The notes: a model not told the origin generated them from the letters alone. A stretch of DNA of 64,000 nucleotides from JBCBSZ01 sp039185015 (GCA_039185015.1 JBCDAU010000024.1:1-64000), one strand, 5' to 3'. Shown: positions 51,579 to 60,545, counted from the first letter of the stretch. Translations and numbers: made by a program.

Positions 51579-52835
51579 TCACCCCTTCGCGCGGGACGTG
51601 AAGCCGAAGAGCTTCCCGGCGACCTTCCTGATCTGGATCTCCTCGGAGCCCTCGGTGATCCGGTAGCGGCGATGGTGCCGGTAGATGTGCTCGAACGGCA
51701 GGTTCCGGCTGTACCCGTTGCCGCCGCAGGTCTGCATCGCCCGGTCGGCCGCTTCACAGCAGAACCGGTTGGCCCGGTAGTTGCACATGGCGACCTTGTC
51801 CGTGATCTCCATGTGATCGATGCCCTCGTCCATCTCCCAGGCGGTCTTCCAGATGAGCGACCGGAGCATCTCGGCCTCGGTGGCGAGCTCGGCGAGCGGC
51901 CACTGGATCGCCTGGTTCGACGACAACCGCTTGCCGAACACGTTGCGCTCGTTGGCGTAGTCGACGGCGAGGTCGATGCAGTGCAGACCGGCGCCGAGGC
52001 TGGACGCCGCCTGCCGGATCCGGTTCTCGTGGACGAAGAGCTGGGCGACCTCGAGGCCCCGGCCCTCCTCGCCGAGGATGTCGGCGTCGTTGACCCGCAC
52101 GTCGGTGAGCTTCACGTGGGCGTGGTCGGTCGGCATGTTGAACGTCCACATGAAGTCGAGGACCTCGAAGCCCTCGGCGGACGTCGGCGTGATGAAGCAG
52201 GTGATGCCCCGCCCCTCGCCGGGCTGTCCCGACGTGCGGGCGAAGATGTAGTCGTGGGTCGCCTCGTGGACCCCGGTGTTCCAGTACTTCTCGCCGTTGA
52301 TGATCCACTCGTCGCCGTCGCGGACGGCGGCGGTCTCCATCCAGGTCGCATCGGAGCCGTGCTTGGGCTCGGTCAGCCCGAAGCCGATGCGAGCCTCGCC
52401 GGCCAGCATCTTCGGGATCCACTCCGCTTGCTGCGCCTCGGAGCCGTGGTGCTCCATCATCAGCACCGTCACGAGGTTGCCGACGATGCTGCTCTCGTTC
52501 TGCAGGTCGTTGTGGAGGCCGAGGCCACGACGGGCGAGATGCTCACGGACGATCGCCATGCCCAGGTTGGTGCCGTCACGGCCGCCGAAGCGGGCGGGCA
52601 GGTGATAGCGATAGAGCCCGGCGGCGTCGGCCCGACGGCGCATCTCCTTGAGGAGCGCCTCCCACTCGTGGTTCGGCAGTCCGTCGCGGTCCCAGTCGGT
52701 GCGGGAGTCCTCGCGGCGGTGATCGAAGAAGCGTTCGTTGTCGTCCTGGGCCTGCAGCGGGACGATCTCGCGCTCGATGAAGTCGTCGCACTCGTCGAGT
52801 AGCTGCTGCACGTCCTTCGGGATCGTGAAGTCCAC
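51579..52835 (-). CDS. Acyl-CoA dehydrogenase
   Basis: A 418-aa flavoprotein. FAD- and substrate-contact motifs: FGLTEPKHGSDATWMETAA, WIINGEKYWNTGV and the terminal MQTCGGNGYSRNLPFEHIYRHHRRYRITEGSEEIQIRKVAG. It oxidises an acyl-CoA to the enoyl-CoA, passing electrons to ETF, which EtfD (3178-5436) would reoxidise. GTG at 52835 has AGGGGAG 8 nt upstream; a GTG at 52844 would add three residues but abuts that site. The Arg/His-rich HHRRYRITEGSE region resembles long-chain or short-chain-specific relatives; the chain length is unclear. Confidence 0.93.
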   Translation of the reverse strand: MDFTIPKDVQQLLDECDDFIEREIVPLQAQDDNERFFDHRREDSRTDWDRDGLPNHEWEALLKEMRRRADAAGLYRYHLPARFGGRDGTNLGMAIVREHLARRGLGLHNDLQNESSIVGNLVTVLMMEHHGSEAQQAEWIPKMLAGEARIGFGLTEPKHGSDATWMETAAVRDGDEWIINGEKYWNTGVHEATHDYIFARTSGQPGEGRGITCFITPTSAEGFEVLDFMWTFNMPTDHAHVKLTDVRVNDADILGEEGRGLEVAQLFVHENRIRQAASSLGAGLHCIDLAVDYANERNVFGKRLSSNQAIQWPLAELATEAEMLRSLIWKTAWEMDEGIDHMEITDKVAMCNYRANRFCCEAADRAMQTCGGNGYSRNLPFEHIYRHHRRYRITEGSEEIQIRKVAGKLFGFTSRAKG

Positions 52836-52959
52836 GGTTCCCACTCCCCTCTGCGTCGGATCGCCCCTGCGCCGGGACGCTACCCGCGAGGCGCCGCCAG
52901 GCCCTGATCGAGCACGCCCGATTCGAGGGGCGAGGCGGTACGGCCGCTGGTGAGAGCCG

Positions 52960-52987
52960 GAGCCCGGTTCGGCCCGGACACGGGCTC
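52960..52987 (-). terminator. Hairpin overlapping the stop codon of the STAND ATPase gene
   Basis: GAGCCCG (52960-52966) pairs with CGGGCTC (52981-52987), a 7-bp stem with a 14-nt loop, at the end of the ATPase gene and before the acyl-CoA dehydrogenase. There is no T-run. The rest of the gap 52836-52959 shows nothing recognisable. Confidence 0.35.
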
Positions 52988-54713
52988 AGACGCTGACGTC
53001 GTCGAGGGCTCGGAGCAGCTGCAGCAGTCGAGCCGTCTGCGCGTCGTCGAGCTCGAGCTGCTCCAACCGCTCGACCATGGCCTCGATCTCGTACCAGGCG
53101 GCGCTCTCGGTGGAGGCACCGTCGGCGAGCCGTTCCGCCGAGCGCAGCAACCGTTCGGCGCGGTCGACCCGGAGATCGATCGGGCGGCCGGGTGCCCTCG
53201 GCGGCATCGGTGCTGGTTCGATGCGCAGTGGTGTCGCCGGTGCGGACCCGTCCCGGCTCCGGGACGCTGCCGCCGTGGTGACGTCCGGCTGCTCGCCGTC
53301 GCCGGAGGTCGGGTCGGTCGTCGGCCGGTCGTCGGTGCCCGTCGGGGCCGCCGCCGGCGTGGGCTCGCGTCGGTCGGTCGGCTCCGAGGTCCCCGTCGGG
53401 GTCGGTTGCCGTCGCCGGACCTCGGGCAGGGGCGAGGCGACATCGAGCCGACTGGTCGCCCGGCGGAGCACGGCGCCCACGTCCTGGCGGATGGGCGCGG
53501 AGACGGGTACCCGATCCCACACGTCGGACAGGAGCGCGACCGCCCGGTGCGTCTGGCCGTCGACGAGCAACAGGTCGCACAGCTGCAACGCTCGCTCGGC
53601 GGCCTGCTCGTGGACTCCGGCGGCGAGCTGGTGGGCGATGGCGTCCTCGGCGTCGTCGAGTCCCACGCCGGCGCGGTCGGCGCTGTGGTACGCCGCGGCC
53701 ATGCGGAGGTGGCGTGTCCTGGCGGTCATCTCGTTGCTCTCGAGGGTCCGGATGCCCGAAGCCGTCCACGAGTCCAGCAACCACTGGTCTCGCCCGGTGG
53801 CGAGCAGCATGCCGATCGCGGCGAGCTGGCGAGCGACCTCGCCGACGTGGTCCCGAGCGGTCGTCCCGAGGGCGTCGGCCAGCGTCGAGGTCATGATCGG
53901 TCGGTTGGCGAGCGCGGCGTGGGCGAGGAGCTCCCAGGCCCGGTCGTCGAGACGGTCCACGATGATCCGCAGCAACCGGTCGCGCACCATCGTCGGCGCG
54001 AGGTCGATCTCCTGGCCGAGCTCGTTGCGCAGGCGTCGCCGCGTCGGTCGGCCGAGCCGGATCGCGGCGTCGGTCAGCTCGGTGAGCCGTGGATATCCGG
54101 CGATCACCTGTCGGGTGGCGAAGTTCAGGTCGGTGAGCAGCGAGCGGACCTGCGGCCAGCTGGCGAGCAGCTCCTCGAGGTCGTTGCCGGCGAGCGGGGT
54201 GACCGGGAGCACGGGCAGCAGGCCGGTGAGATCGTCGACCGGACCGCGGGTCGTGACGAGGATCCGGCCGGCGCCGACCTCCGCCGCCTGAGCGAGGCGC
54301 ATCACGAGCTCCTGGGTGCCGCGGTCCCGGAGCTTGCCCGAGGTCGATGCGACATGCCGGTCCAGGCCGTCGAGCACGAGGATCAGCGGCTCGTCGCACA
54401 TCACGGCGGCGAGGCGACGGATCCGTTCGGCGTCATCGGTGGCGCGCCGCAGCCAGGCCGCCCGAGCGGGCAGCGCACGTGCGACGCGGGCGACGACGAG
54501 GGACGCGTTCAGCCGCCGTTCGACGACGGCGCACGGCCGATCGTCGGCGTGGAGCTCGGCGACGAGTCGCCGGGCGATGGTGGTCTTGCCGATGCCACCC
54601 GGGCCGGTGATCTGGACACCGCGGGCGTGATCGGAGCCGAGGAGGAGTCCTCGGGCGGCATCGAGCTCGGCGGTGCGACCCGAGGGGAGACGGCGTGCGG
54701 TCGGAGCGGGCAC
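52986..54713 (-). CDS. STAND-type (NB-ARC-like) ATPase of unknown role
   Basis: A 575-aa protein. Walker A GPGGIGKTTIARRL (near residues 38-51), Walker B LILVLDGLDRH (near 113), and an NB-ARC-like sensor GRILVTTRG (near 147) followed by L...L.G.DLEELL and a winged-helix-like part. Residues about 250-420 are helical. Then comes a disordered Pro/Thr/Arg-rich linker (about 425-510) and a short C-terminal helical bundle (515-575; RVDRAERLLRSAERLADG). No LuxR HTH, TIR, nuclease or protease domain is present, so the output is unknown. GTG start. It lies 98 nt after a PH-like protein in the same direction; signal-sensing or defence roles are possible by family analogy only. Confidence 0.75.
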   Translation of the reverse strand: MPAPTARRLPSGRTAELDAARGLLLGSDHARGVQITGPGGIGKTTIARRLVAELHADDRPCAVVERRLNASLVVARVARALPARAAWLRRATDDAERIRRLAAVMCDEPLILVLDGLDRHVASTSGKLRDRGTQELVMRLAQAAEVGAGRILVTTRGPVDDLTGLLPVLPVTPLAGNDLEELLASWPQVRSLLTDLNFATRQVIAGYPRLTELTDAAIRLGRPTRRRLRNELGQEIDLAPTMVRDRLLRIIVDRLDDRAWELLAHAALANRPIMTSTLADALGTTARDHVGEVARQLAAIGMLLATGRDQWLLDSWTASGIRTLESNEMTARTRHLRMAAAYHSADRAGVGLDDAEDAIAHQLAAGVHEQAAERALQLCDLLLVDGQTHRAVALLSDVWDRVPVSAPIRQDVGAVLRRATSRLDVASPLPEVRRRQPTPTGTSEPTDRREPTPAAAPTGTDDRPTTDPTSGDGEQPDVTTAAASRSRDGSAPATPLRIEPAPMPPRAPGRPIDLRVDRAERLLRSAERLADGASTESAAWYEIEAMVERLEQLELDDAQTARLLQLLRALDDVSV

Positions 54714-54811
54714 GCTGCCCGACGGTACCGCGAATCAGTCACCCTTCGGGGTCACGACGCCACTTTGAGCGATCCTCGGTCGATGGTGCTCCCCATCGAC
54801 CCTCGGCCACC

Positions 54812-55294
54812 TCAGGTGGGCGGCTCGTTCCCGGCGAGCAGCGACCGGATCGCGGCCAGCAGCCGCTCAGGATCCTGCGACGCGTGCGCGAGGAGCTGGG
54901 TCGTCGAACCGTCGGTGAACCGCAGCGTGAGGTCGGTGTTGCCGACCCCCTGGCCCGGGCGCTCGTCGACGTCGGAGAGCTCGGCGGCGGTGAACTCGGC
55001 GTCGAGATCGCGGGTCGGCCACCCCCAGCGGCCCTGTCGCAACCACGCGACCCGGCTCGTCGTGACGACGAGGTAGCCGTTGCGTCTCGGCACCCGATCG
55101 GCGAGCAGGCCGGCATCGCTGTCGTCGAGCTTGGCCGCGACGGCGTCGGCCATGGCCGAACCGAGGCGACCGCGCTCGTTCAGCCCTCGGCTGACCGATC
55201 CCTTGGGTTGGACCACCCCGGCGACCACGAACTCCTCATCCGGTCGGAGGTGCGCCGTGAACCTCTTCTGCGCTCGCTTGGAGAAGTCAGGCAC
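54812..55294 (-). CDS. Uncharacterised protein with bacterial PH-like fold
   Basis: A 160-aa soluble protein with the pattern of YokE/bPH-type domains: FVVAGVVQPKG, GYLVVTTSRVAWLRQGRWGW, DLDAEFTAAELSDV and LTLRFTDGSTTQLLA, then a final helix PERLLAAIRSLLAG. No catalytic residues or membrane segments are seen. Its start codon overlaps the end of leuA by 8 nt, so translation is probably coupled, which is an odd place for it. Function not recognised. Confidence 0.7.
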   Translation of the reverse strand: MPDFSKRAQKRFTAHLRPDEEFVVAGVVQPKGSVSRGLNERGRLGSAMADAVAAKLDDSDAGLLADRVPRRNGYLVVTTSRVAWLRQGRWGWPTRDLDAEFTAAELSDVDERPGQGVGNTDLTLRFTDGSTTQLLAHASQDPERLLAAIRSLLAGNEPPT

Positions 55295-56993
55295 CTGGAG
55301 TCGTGTCGAAGCCCCCGAGCTTCGCGTGGCCCCGGTTGATCGCCGAGGCGATCGCCCGGAGGGAGGCGGTCACGATGCTCTTGTGCATGCCGACGCCCCA
55401 GACGGGGTCGCCGCCGGTCGAGACCAGCTCGACGTAGGCGACGGCGTTCGCATCCGCCCCGCCGCCAACCGCGTGCTCGGCGTAGTCGGCGAGGCGGAAC
55501 TCCAGGCCGAGGTCCCGGCGCAGCGCGTTGCAGAAGGCCTCGATCGGGCCGGAACCCGAGGCCGAGATCTCCCGCTCGGTTCCGCCGGAGACGATGTCGG
55601 CGGTGAGGGTGGTGTCCTCCTCGTCGCCGGACACGGTCGTCGCCCGGTGGCGGAGGAACTGCAGCGGGGCCGTGGTCGCCAGGTAGGTCTTCTCGAACGT
55701 CTCCCAGATCTCCACCGGCTTGATCTCGGCGCCGGAGTCGTCGGTGATCGACTGGACGACCTGCGAGAACTCGATCTGGCAACGGCGAGGCAGGTCGAGG
55801 CCGTACTCGCTCTTCAGGATGTAGGCGACGCCGCCCTTGCCCGACTGCGAGTTGACCCGGATGATCGCCTCGTACGAGCGACCGACGTGAGCCGGATCGA
55901 TCGGCAGGTACGGGACCTCCCACGCCTCGTAGTCGTCTGGCAGGTCCTCCATGCCCTTCTTGATCGCGTCCTGGTGGGAGCCCGAGAAGGCGGTGTAGAC
56001 GAGGTCGCCCACGTAGGGGTGCCGGGGGTTGATCGGCAGGCGGTTGGCGTACTCGGTCACCCGACGGATCTCGTCGATGTCGGAGAAGTCCAGCATCGGG
56101 TCGACGCCCTGGCTGAACAGGTTGAGCGCCAGCGTCGGGATGCAGACGTTGCCGGTGCGCTCGCCGTTGCCGAACAGGGTGCCCTCGATCCGGTCGGCGC
56201 CGGCCATGACGCCCAGCTCGGCGGCGGCGACGGCGGTGCCGCGGTCGTTGTGGGGGTGCAGCGAGAGGATCACGGCGTCACGACGTGACAGGTTCCGGTG
56301 CATCCACTCGATCTGGTCGGCGTAGATGTTCGGCGTGGCCATCTCGACGGTCGCCGGGAGGTTGACCACCGCCTTGCGGTCCTTGGTCGGCTCCCAGACA
56401 TCGAGCACCGCCTCGGTCACCTCGAGGGCCACCTCGAGCTCGGTCCCGGTGAAGCTCTCGGGTGAGTACTGCAGGCGCACGTCCTCGACGTCGCGCATCT
56501 GGTCGATGTTGGCCCGCACGAGGTCGGCGCCGCGCACGGCGATGTCCTTGATGCCGGCGACATCGGTGCGGAACACGACCCGGCGCTGGAGGGTGGACGT
56601 TGAGTTGTAGAGGTGCACGATCGAGCGGGGGATGCCCCGGATGGCGGAGAAGGTCTTCTCGATCAGCTCGGGACGGGCCTGGACGAGCACCTGGCAGGTG
56701 ACGTCGTCGGGGACCAGATCCTGCTCGGCGAGCACGCGGGCGAAGTCGAAGTCGGGCTGGGAGGCCGACGGGAAGCCGATCTCGATCTCCTTGAACCCGA
56801 TCTCGACGAGCGTCGTGAACATCCGCACCTTGCGCTCGACGTCCATCGGCTCGATGAGGGCCTGGTTGCCGTCACGAAGGTCGACCGAGCACCACATCGG
56901 AGCCTCGGTGATCACCGCACCCGGCCAGGTGCGGTCGTCGAGGCCGATGGGTGCGAAGGGCCGGTATCGCTCGAACGGCATCTTCTCAGCCAT
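55287..56993 (-). CDS. leuA: 2-isopropylmalate synthase
   Basis: A 568-aa enzyme condensing acetyl-CoA with 2-oxoisovalerate, the first step of leucine synthesis. DLRDGNQALIEPM is the metal-binding start of the TIM barrel, HPHNDRGTAVAAAELG supplies the metal histidines and NGERTGNV the catalytic loop; the C-terminal regulatory domain (about 420-560) binds leucine. It is the long actinobacterial/fungal type (LeuA2). GAGGAAG precedes the ATG at 56993. A leader peptide and terminator upstream indicate control by leucine availability. Confidence 0.96.
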   Translation of the reverse strand: MAEKMPFERYRPFAPIGLDDRTWPGAVITEAPMWCSVDLRDGNQALIEPMDVERKVRMFTTLVEIGFKEIEIGFPSASQPDFDFARVLAEQDLVPDDVTCQVLVQARPELIEKTFSAIRGIPRSIVHLYNSTSTLQRRVVFRTDVAGIKDIAVRGADLVRANIDQMRDVEDVRLQYSPESFTGTELEVALEVTEAVLDVWEPTKDRKAVVNLPATVEMATPNIYADQIEWMHRNLSRRDAVILSLHPHNDRGTAVAAAELGVMAGADRIEGTLFGNGERTGNVCIPTLALNLFSQGVDPMLDFSDIDEIRRVTEYANRLPINPRHPYVGDLVYTAFSGSHQDAIKKGMEDLPDDYEAWEVPYLPIDPAHVGRSYEAIIRVNSQSGKGGVAYILKSEYGLDLPRRCQIEFSQVVQSITDDSGAEIKPVEIWETFEKTYLATTAPLQFLRHRATTVSGDEEDTTLTADIVSGGTEREISASGSGPIEAFCNALRRDLGLEFRLADYAEHAVGGGADANAVAYVELVSTGGDPVWGVGMHKSIVTASLRAIASAINRGHAKLGGFDTTPGA

Positions 56994-57054
56994 GTCGGTC
57001 TTCCTCGTTGGTGGTGGATCGTTGAGTGGTCGATGAACCGGGGCACCGGCCCCG

Positions 57055-57094
57055 AAAAGCAAGAAACCCCCTGGGCCCGGTGGGGCGCAGGAGG
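57055..57094 (-). terminator. leuA attenuator terminator
   Basis: On the minus strand CCTCCTG-C-GCCC pairs with GGGC-C-CAGGGGG around a CACC loop, followed at once by TTTCTTGCTTTT. This is a textbook rho-independent terminator placed between the leader peptide and leuA (62 nt before the leuA ATG). Confidence 0.8.
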
Positions 57095-57097
57095 CAC

Positions 57098-57126
57098 GGC
57101 GAGCGGCGTATGTGGCGGCGCTCGCC
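57098..57126 (-). promoter_or_regulatory. Second stem-loop of the leuA attenuator
   Basis: GGCGAGCG and CGCTCGCC form a perfect 8-bp stem with a 13-nt loop, starting at the last base of the leader peptide's stop codon and ending 3 nt before the terminator stem. A ribosome stalled on the leucine codons would affect its folding, as expected of a pause or antiterminator hairpin. Confidence 0.6.
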
Positions 57127-57161
57127 TACATGAGCAGAAGGAGGAGGGTGGCCCGGGTCAT
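57126..57161 (-). CDS. leuL: leu leader peptide
   Basis: An 11-codon reading frame encoding MTRATLLLLLM, with five consecutive leucine codons (CTC CTC CTT CTG CTC). GGAG lies 3-4 nt before the ATG. It ends directly at the attenuator hairpins in front of leuA. When leucyl-tRNA is scarce the ribosome would stall here and allow leuA transcription to continue. Confidence 0.85.
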   Translation of the reverse strand: MTRATLLLLLM

Positions 57162-57215
57162 CGTCTCCAGTATGCACGTCGACCCCTCCCAGGTCGAGCG
57201 AATGGTCGCCGGCGC

Positions 57216-57731
57216 TCAGGCGGGGCGGACCACCGGACGCTCGAACACCAGCACCGATCCGTCGTCCGCCGCACAGGACGCGTCGGACGCCCGCCTCCCG
57301 ATCTCGGTGAACCCGGCGCGCCGCGCAGCCCGGATCGACGCCTCGTTGTCCGGGTGGATGTCCAGCACGGCGACGGTGGCGCTGGTCGTCGGGAGCCACT
57401 CGAGGACGGTCTCGAGCGCATCGCCGAGCAGGCCGCGACCACGGGCGGCGGGAGCGAGCCAGTACGCGATCGTCACCATCTCGCCGCGTTGGATCACCGG
57501 GAGGTTCCCGACCGGTGCGCCCGTCGCCGGGTCGACGATCGCGAAGGGGTAGGTGACCTGGTCCTCGATCGCCGCCCCGATCGCGGCCCTGGCGACGGCG
57601 ACGGTCAGGTCGGCTTCCTCGGTCGTCCACCGGATGATCTCGGCGTCCCGGGACGAGACGTAGCGCTCGGCCTCGTCAGGGCTCCAGGCGCGGAGGAGGG
57701 TTCGCTCGCCGGTGAGGGTGGGGCAGCGCAT
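57216..57731 (-). CDS. GNAT-family acetyltransferase
   Basis: A 171-aa N-acetyltransferase of the RimJ/RimL type (Acetyltransf_3): LTGERTLLRAWSPDEAERYV at the start, YWLAPAARGRGLLGDALETVLEWL as the acetyl-CoA-binding Q/RxxGxG/A region (here RGRGLLG), and NEASIRAARRAGFTEIGR near the end. Substrate unknown. It points away from the ECF transporter and ends 54 nt upstream of the leu leader. Confidence 0.9.
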   Translation of the reverse strand: MRCPTLTGERTLLRAWSPDEAERYVSSRDAEIIRWTTEEADLTVAVARAAIGAAIEDQVTYPFAIVDPATGAPVGNLPVIQRGEMVTIAYWLAPAARGRGLLGDALETVLEWLPTTSATVAVLDIHPDNEASIRAARRAGFTEIGRRASDASCAADDGSVLVFERPVVRPA

Positions 57732-57847
57732 CGACCGGTCCTCCTCGGACGGAGCGGCAAGTCTGGCATTCGGCGCACCTCCTCTCGGGTCGACTTCGGT
57801 GCCGTGCTGCTGTCCGGTCGGCTCACGCCCGATGGCACAGTGGGCCG

Positions 57848-59164
57848 GTGGTCCCCGCCCCCCGTGGACCGTTGCGGCCCGCGGAGCTGGCCGAGGCGGT
57901 CGTCCTCGCCGACCTCGCCGTGCTCGCGCTCTTCATCGGCCGGCTCACGCCGTTCTCCGCGCTCAGCCCGGCGTTCGCCGCCGTCCCGATCGCCGTGCTG
58001 GCGGCGCGTCGACGGAATCGGGCGGTCGCGGTGGCCGGGTGGGTCACGGTCGTGCTGGCCTTCCTGCTCGCCAGCTTCGGTACGGCGCAGTCGGCGATCG
58101 TCGCCGTCCTGTGGGGTCTCGTCGCCGGCTGGGGCCACCGGGCCGGATGGGGGTTGGTGCGGACCGTCGCCGTGACCCTCGTCGTCGGGTGGACCGTGGT
58201 CGCCGCCGCCACCCTGACGGTGCTCGGGGTGTTCACCGAGTTCCGGCGTCTCGCGCTCGAACAGGTCACGGTGCAGTGGGGTGGGCTCAGCGAGTCGCTG
58301 TCAGCGATCGGTCTCGACCCGGTCGCCGACGTCGGCGACGACGTCGTCAGCACCGCCGTGCGGGGCTGGTGGTGGTCCGTCCCGATCTTCCAGTTGGGCG
58401 TCTCGATCGTGCTCGCCCTGTTCCTCCGCCGGCTGGCCCGCCCCGTCCTCCGACGGGTCGATCGAAGCCTCGGTGAGCCGCCGCCGGCGAGGGAGCCCGA
58501 GTCCGATGACGGCGGCCCGATCGCCCCGGTCCCGCTGCGACTGCGGAACGTCTCGATCGAGCGCGAAGGCCGGCCCGTCCTCGCCGGCGTCGACCTCGTG
58601 ATCGAGCCGGGCACGCTCACGGTCCTCGTCGGGCACAACGGCGCGGGGAAGTCCTCGCTGCTGGCGTTGCTCGCCGGGACCCGCTCGGCCGAGGCGGGTT
58701 CCGTGGAGCGACCCGCCACCGCAGGACTCGGCCGCCCCGGCGGTGTGGCCGTGGTCGCACAGCGTCCCGAGACACAGGTGATCGGTGCCCGGGTTCGAGA
58801 CGACCTCGCGTGGGGCTTGCGGCGTCCTCCCACCGAGCTGGAGATCGCCGAGGCGCTCGCGGTCGTCGGGCTGCCCGAGGCTGCGGACCGGCCGACGGCC
58901 GAGCTGTCCGGCGGGGAGCTGCAGCGAGTCGCGCTCGCCGCGGCGCTCGTCCGCCGCCCGGCGCTCCTGCTCTCCGACGAGAGCACGGCGATGATCGACC
59001 CGCCAGGCCGTGATGCGATCCGGTCGGCACTGCGAGCGGCCGCCGATGCCGGTGTCGCCGTCGTCCACGCGTCCCACCTGATCGACGACGTGGCCGTCGC
59101 CGATCGGGTGTTCCGCCTCCAGGCGGGCACGCTGACCGAGCTCGACCCGGGCGGTGTCGTGTGA
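57848..59164 (+). CDS. ECF transporter S-like membrane domain fused to EcfA ATPase
   Basis: A 438-aa protein with two parts. Residues 10-205 contain about five membrane helices and look like a substrate-binding S component of the DUF2232 kind (LTPFSALSPAFAAVPIAVLAARR). Residues 220-438 are an ABC ATPase: Walker A GHNGAGKSS, Q-loop VAQRPETQVIG, signature LSGGELQR, Walker B ALLLSDES. Separate S and A genes are the rule; here both are in one chain. It overlaps the second ATPase gene by 4 nt. Substrate not identifiable; a vitamin or metal is typical. Confidence 0.83.
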   Translation: MVPAPRGPLRPAELAEAVVLADLAVLALFIGRLTPFSALSPAFAAVPIAVLAARRRNRAVAVAGWVTVVLAFLLASFGTAQSAIVAVLWGLVAGWGHRAGWGLVRTVAVTLVVGWTVVAAATLTVLGVFTEFRRLALEQVTVQWGGLSESLSAIGLDPVADVGDDVVSTAVRGWWWSVPIFQLGVSIVLALFLRRLARPVLRRVDRSLGEPPPAREPESDDGGPIAPVPLRLRNVSIEREGRPVLAGVDLVIEPGTLTVLVGHNGAGKSSLLALLAGTRSAEAGSVERPATAGLGRPGGVAVVAQRPETQVIGARVRDDLAWGLRRPPTELEIAEALAVVGLPEAADRPTAELSGGELQRVALAAALVRRPALLLSDESTAMIDPPGRDAIRSALRAAADAGVAVVHASHLIDDVAVADRVFRLQAGTLTELDPGGVV

Positions 59165-59766
59165 TCGAGCTCCGCGACGTCGGTCACGTCCACGCCGCCG
59201 GCAGCCCGTGGGCCCGTCGAGCCCTGCAGCACGTCGAGCTCGACGTCGCCATCGGCGAGCGCATCGCCGTCGTCGGGCACAACGGTGCCGGCAAGTCGAC
59301 ACTCGCCGAGATCCTGGCAGGGGTCCTGGTGCCGACCGAGGGCCTCGCATCGCTCGACGGCACGCCGCTCGACGAGGTGGACGGCCGCCTCGCGCTCGTG
59401 CTCCAACAGGCTCGCCTCCAGCTGCTCCGGCCCCTCGTCCGTCACGAGCTGGAGGTCGGGGCCGCGTCGCGTCAGGTGCGCGAGCTCACCGGTCGCCTGG
59501 GCGTCTCGCACCTGTTCGAGCGGCCCGTCGATCAGCTCTCCGGCGGACAGCAGCGGCTCGTCGCGCTCGCCGGCGCCCTGCTCAGGGGACGCGACGTCCT
59601 GGTCCTGGACGAGCCCTTCGCCGGGCTCGATGGCGAAGCGTCAGCCCAGCTCGTCCGCATCCTCGACGAGATCGACGGCACCGTCATCGTGGTGACCCAC
59701 GACCTGGCACCGTTGGCCCCGCTCGCGCCCCGGGTGGTGCGCCTCGATCGGGGAGGGGTGTCGTGA
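59161..59766 (+). CDS. ecfA2: ECF transporter second ATPase (EcfA2)
   Basis: A 201-aa ABC ATPase: Walker A GHNGAGKST, Q-loop VLQQARLQL, signature LSGGQQRLVAL, Walker B DVLVLDEPFAGLD, switch His in VVTHDLAPL. It pairs with the ATPase half of the upstream fusion to drive uptake. GTG start and stop overlap its two neighbours by 4 nt each. It is a little shorter than usual because the region between Q-loop and signature is trimmed. Confidence 0.92.
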   Translation: MIELRDVGHVHAAGSPWARRALQHVELDVAIGERIAVVGHNGAGKSTLAEILAGVLVPTEGLASLDGTPLDEVDGRLALVLQQARLQLLRPLVRHELEVGAASRQVRELTGRLGVSHLFERPVDQLSGGQQRLVALAGALLRGRDVLVLDEPFAGLDGEASAQLVRILDEIDGTVIVVTHDLAPLAPLAPRVVRLDRGGVS

Positions 59767-60545
59767 GCCGACGCTCTCGCGACCTCGCCGACCTCACGGT
59801 GCTCCGCTACGTCCCCGGTGATTCGGTCGTCCACCGCGCCGGGGCACTGGCGAAGATCCTCGTGCTCGTCGCCATGACCATCGCCCTCGCCGCACGGGCG
59901 TCATGGCCGGCGATCGCCACCGCTGGCGGCCTGGCGGTGGTCGGCTTCGTCGCCGCCGGGCTGCCGCTCGGGGTGCTGCCGAGGCCGCCACGGTTGCTCT
60001 GGTGGGGGCTGGGACTCTCGGCGACGTTGGCGGTCATCGCCGGTGGCGAGCCCGAGATCGTCGTGGCAGGCACGAGCTTCGAGGTCGGTGGGCTGGAGGC
60101 GTTCCTCCGGTTCTTCGCCCTCACGATCGTCGTGCTCGGCACCGCCGGGCTCGTGGGGTGGACGACACCGGCGGCCGATCTCACCCCGGCGATCGCCGCC
60201 ATCCTCCGGCCGCTCCGACCGTTGCGCGTGCCCGTCGACGAGCTGGTCTCTGCACTTGCGCTCTCCGTCCGGGTGCTGCCCTTGCTGATCGACGAGATGC
60301 GCACGGTCGCGCTCGTGCTCCGGACGCGCGAGCCGAAGGACGACCGGAAGCTGTCGTCGCTCGTCCTCGACGTGATGGCGACGGTGGTCGCCACCTCGGT
60401 TCGACGTGCGGTCGAGCTCGGGGACGCCCTGATGACCCGAGGGGGGAGTCGGGTGCCGGCCAGCTCGACGCCCTTCGGGGTCCTCGACGGGTTGATCGTG
60501 GTCCTCGGCGTCGGTCTCGCCGTCGTGATGGTCGTCGCCGGTTAG
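59763..60545 (+). CDS. ecfT: ECF transporter transmembrane component EcfT
   Basis: A 260-aa CbiQ/EcfT-type protein: LRYVPGDSVVHRAGALAKIL at the start (the typical (Y).PG.S..H...P..K pattern), five to six helices, and the coupling-helix stretch with RTREPKDDRKLSSLVLDV and ALMTRGG, related to the A-R-G motifs that contact the ATPases. GTG start overlaps the ecfA2 stop. It completes a three-gene ECF unit. Confidence 0.9.
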   Translation: MSRRSRDLADLTVLRYVPGDSVVHRAGALAKILVLVAMTIALAARASWPAIATAGGLAVVGFVAAGLPLGVLPRPPRLLWWGLGLSATLAVIAGGEPEIVVAGTSFEVGGLEAFLRFFALTIVVLGTAGLVGWTTPAADLTPAIAAILRPLRPLRVPVDELVSALALSVRVLPLLIDEMRTVALVLRTREPKDDRKLSSLVLDVMATVVATSVRRAVELGDALMTRGGSRVPASSTPFGVLDGLIVVLGVGLAVVMVVAG

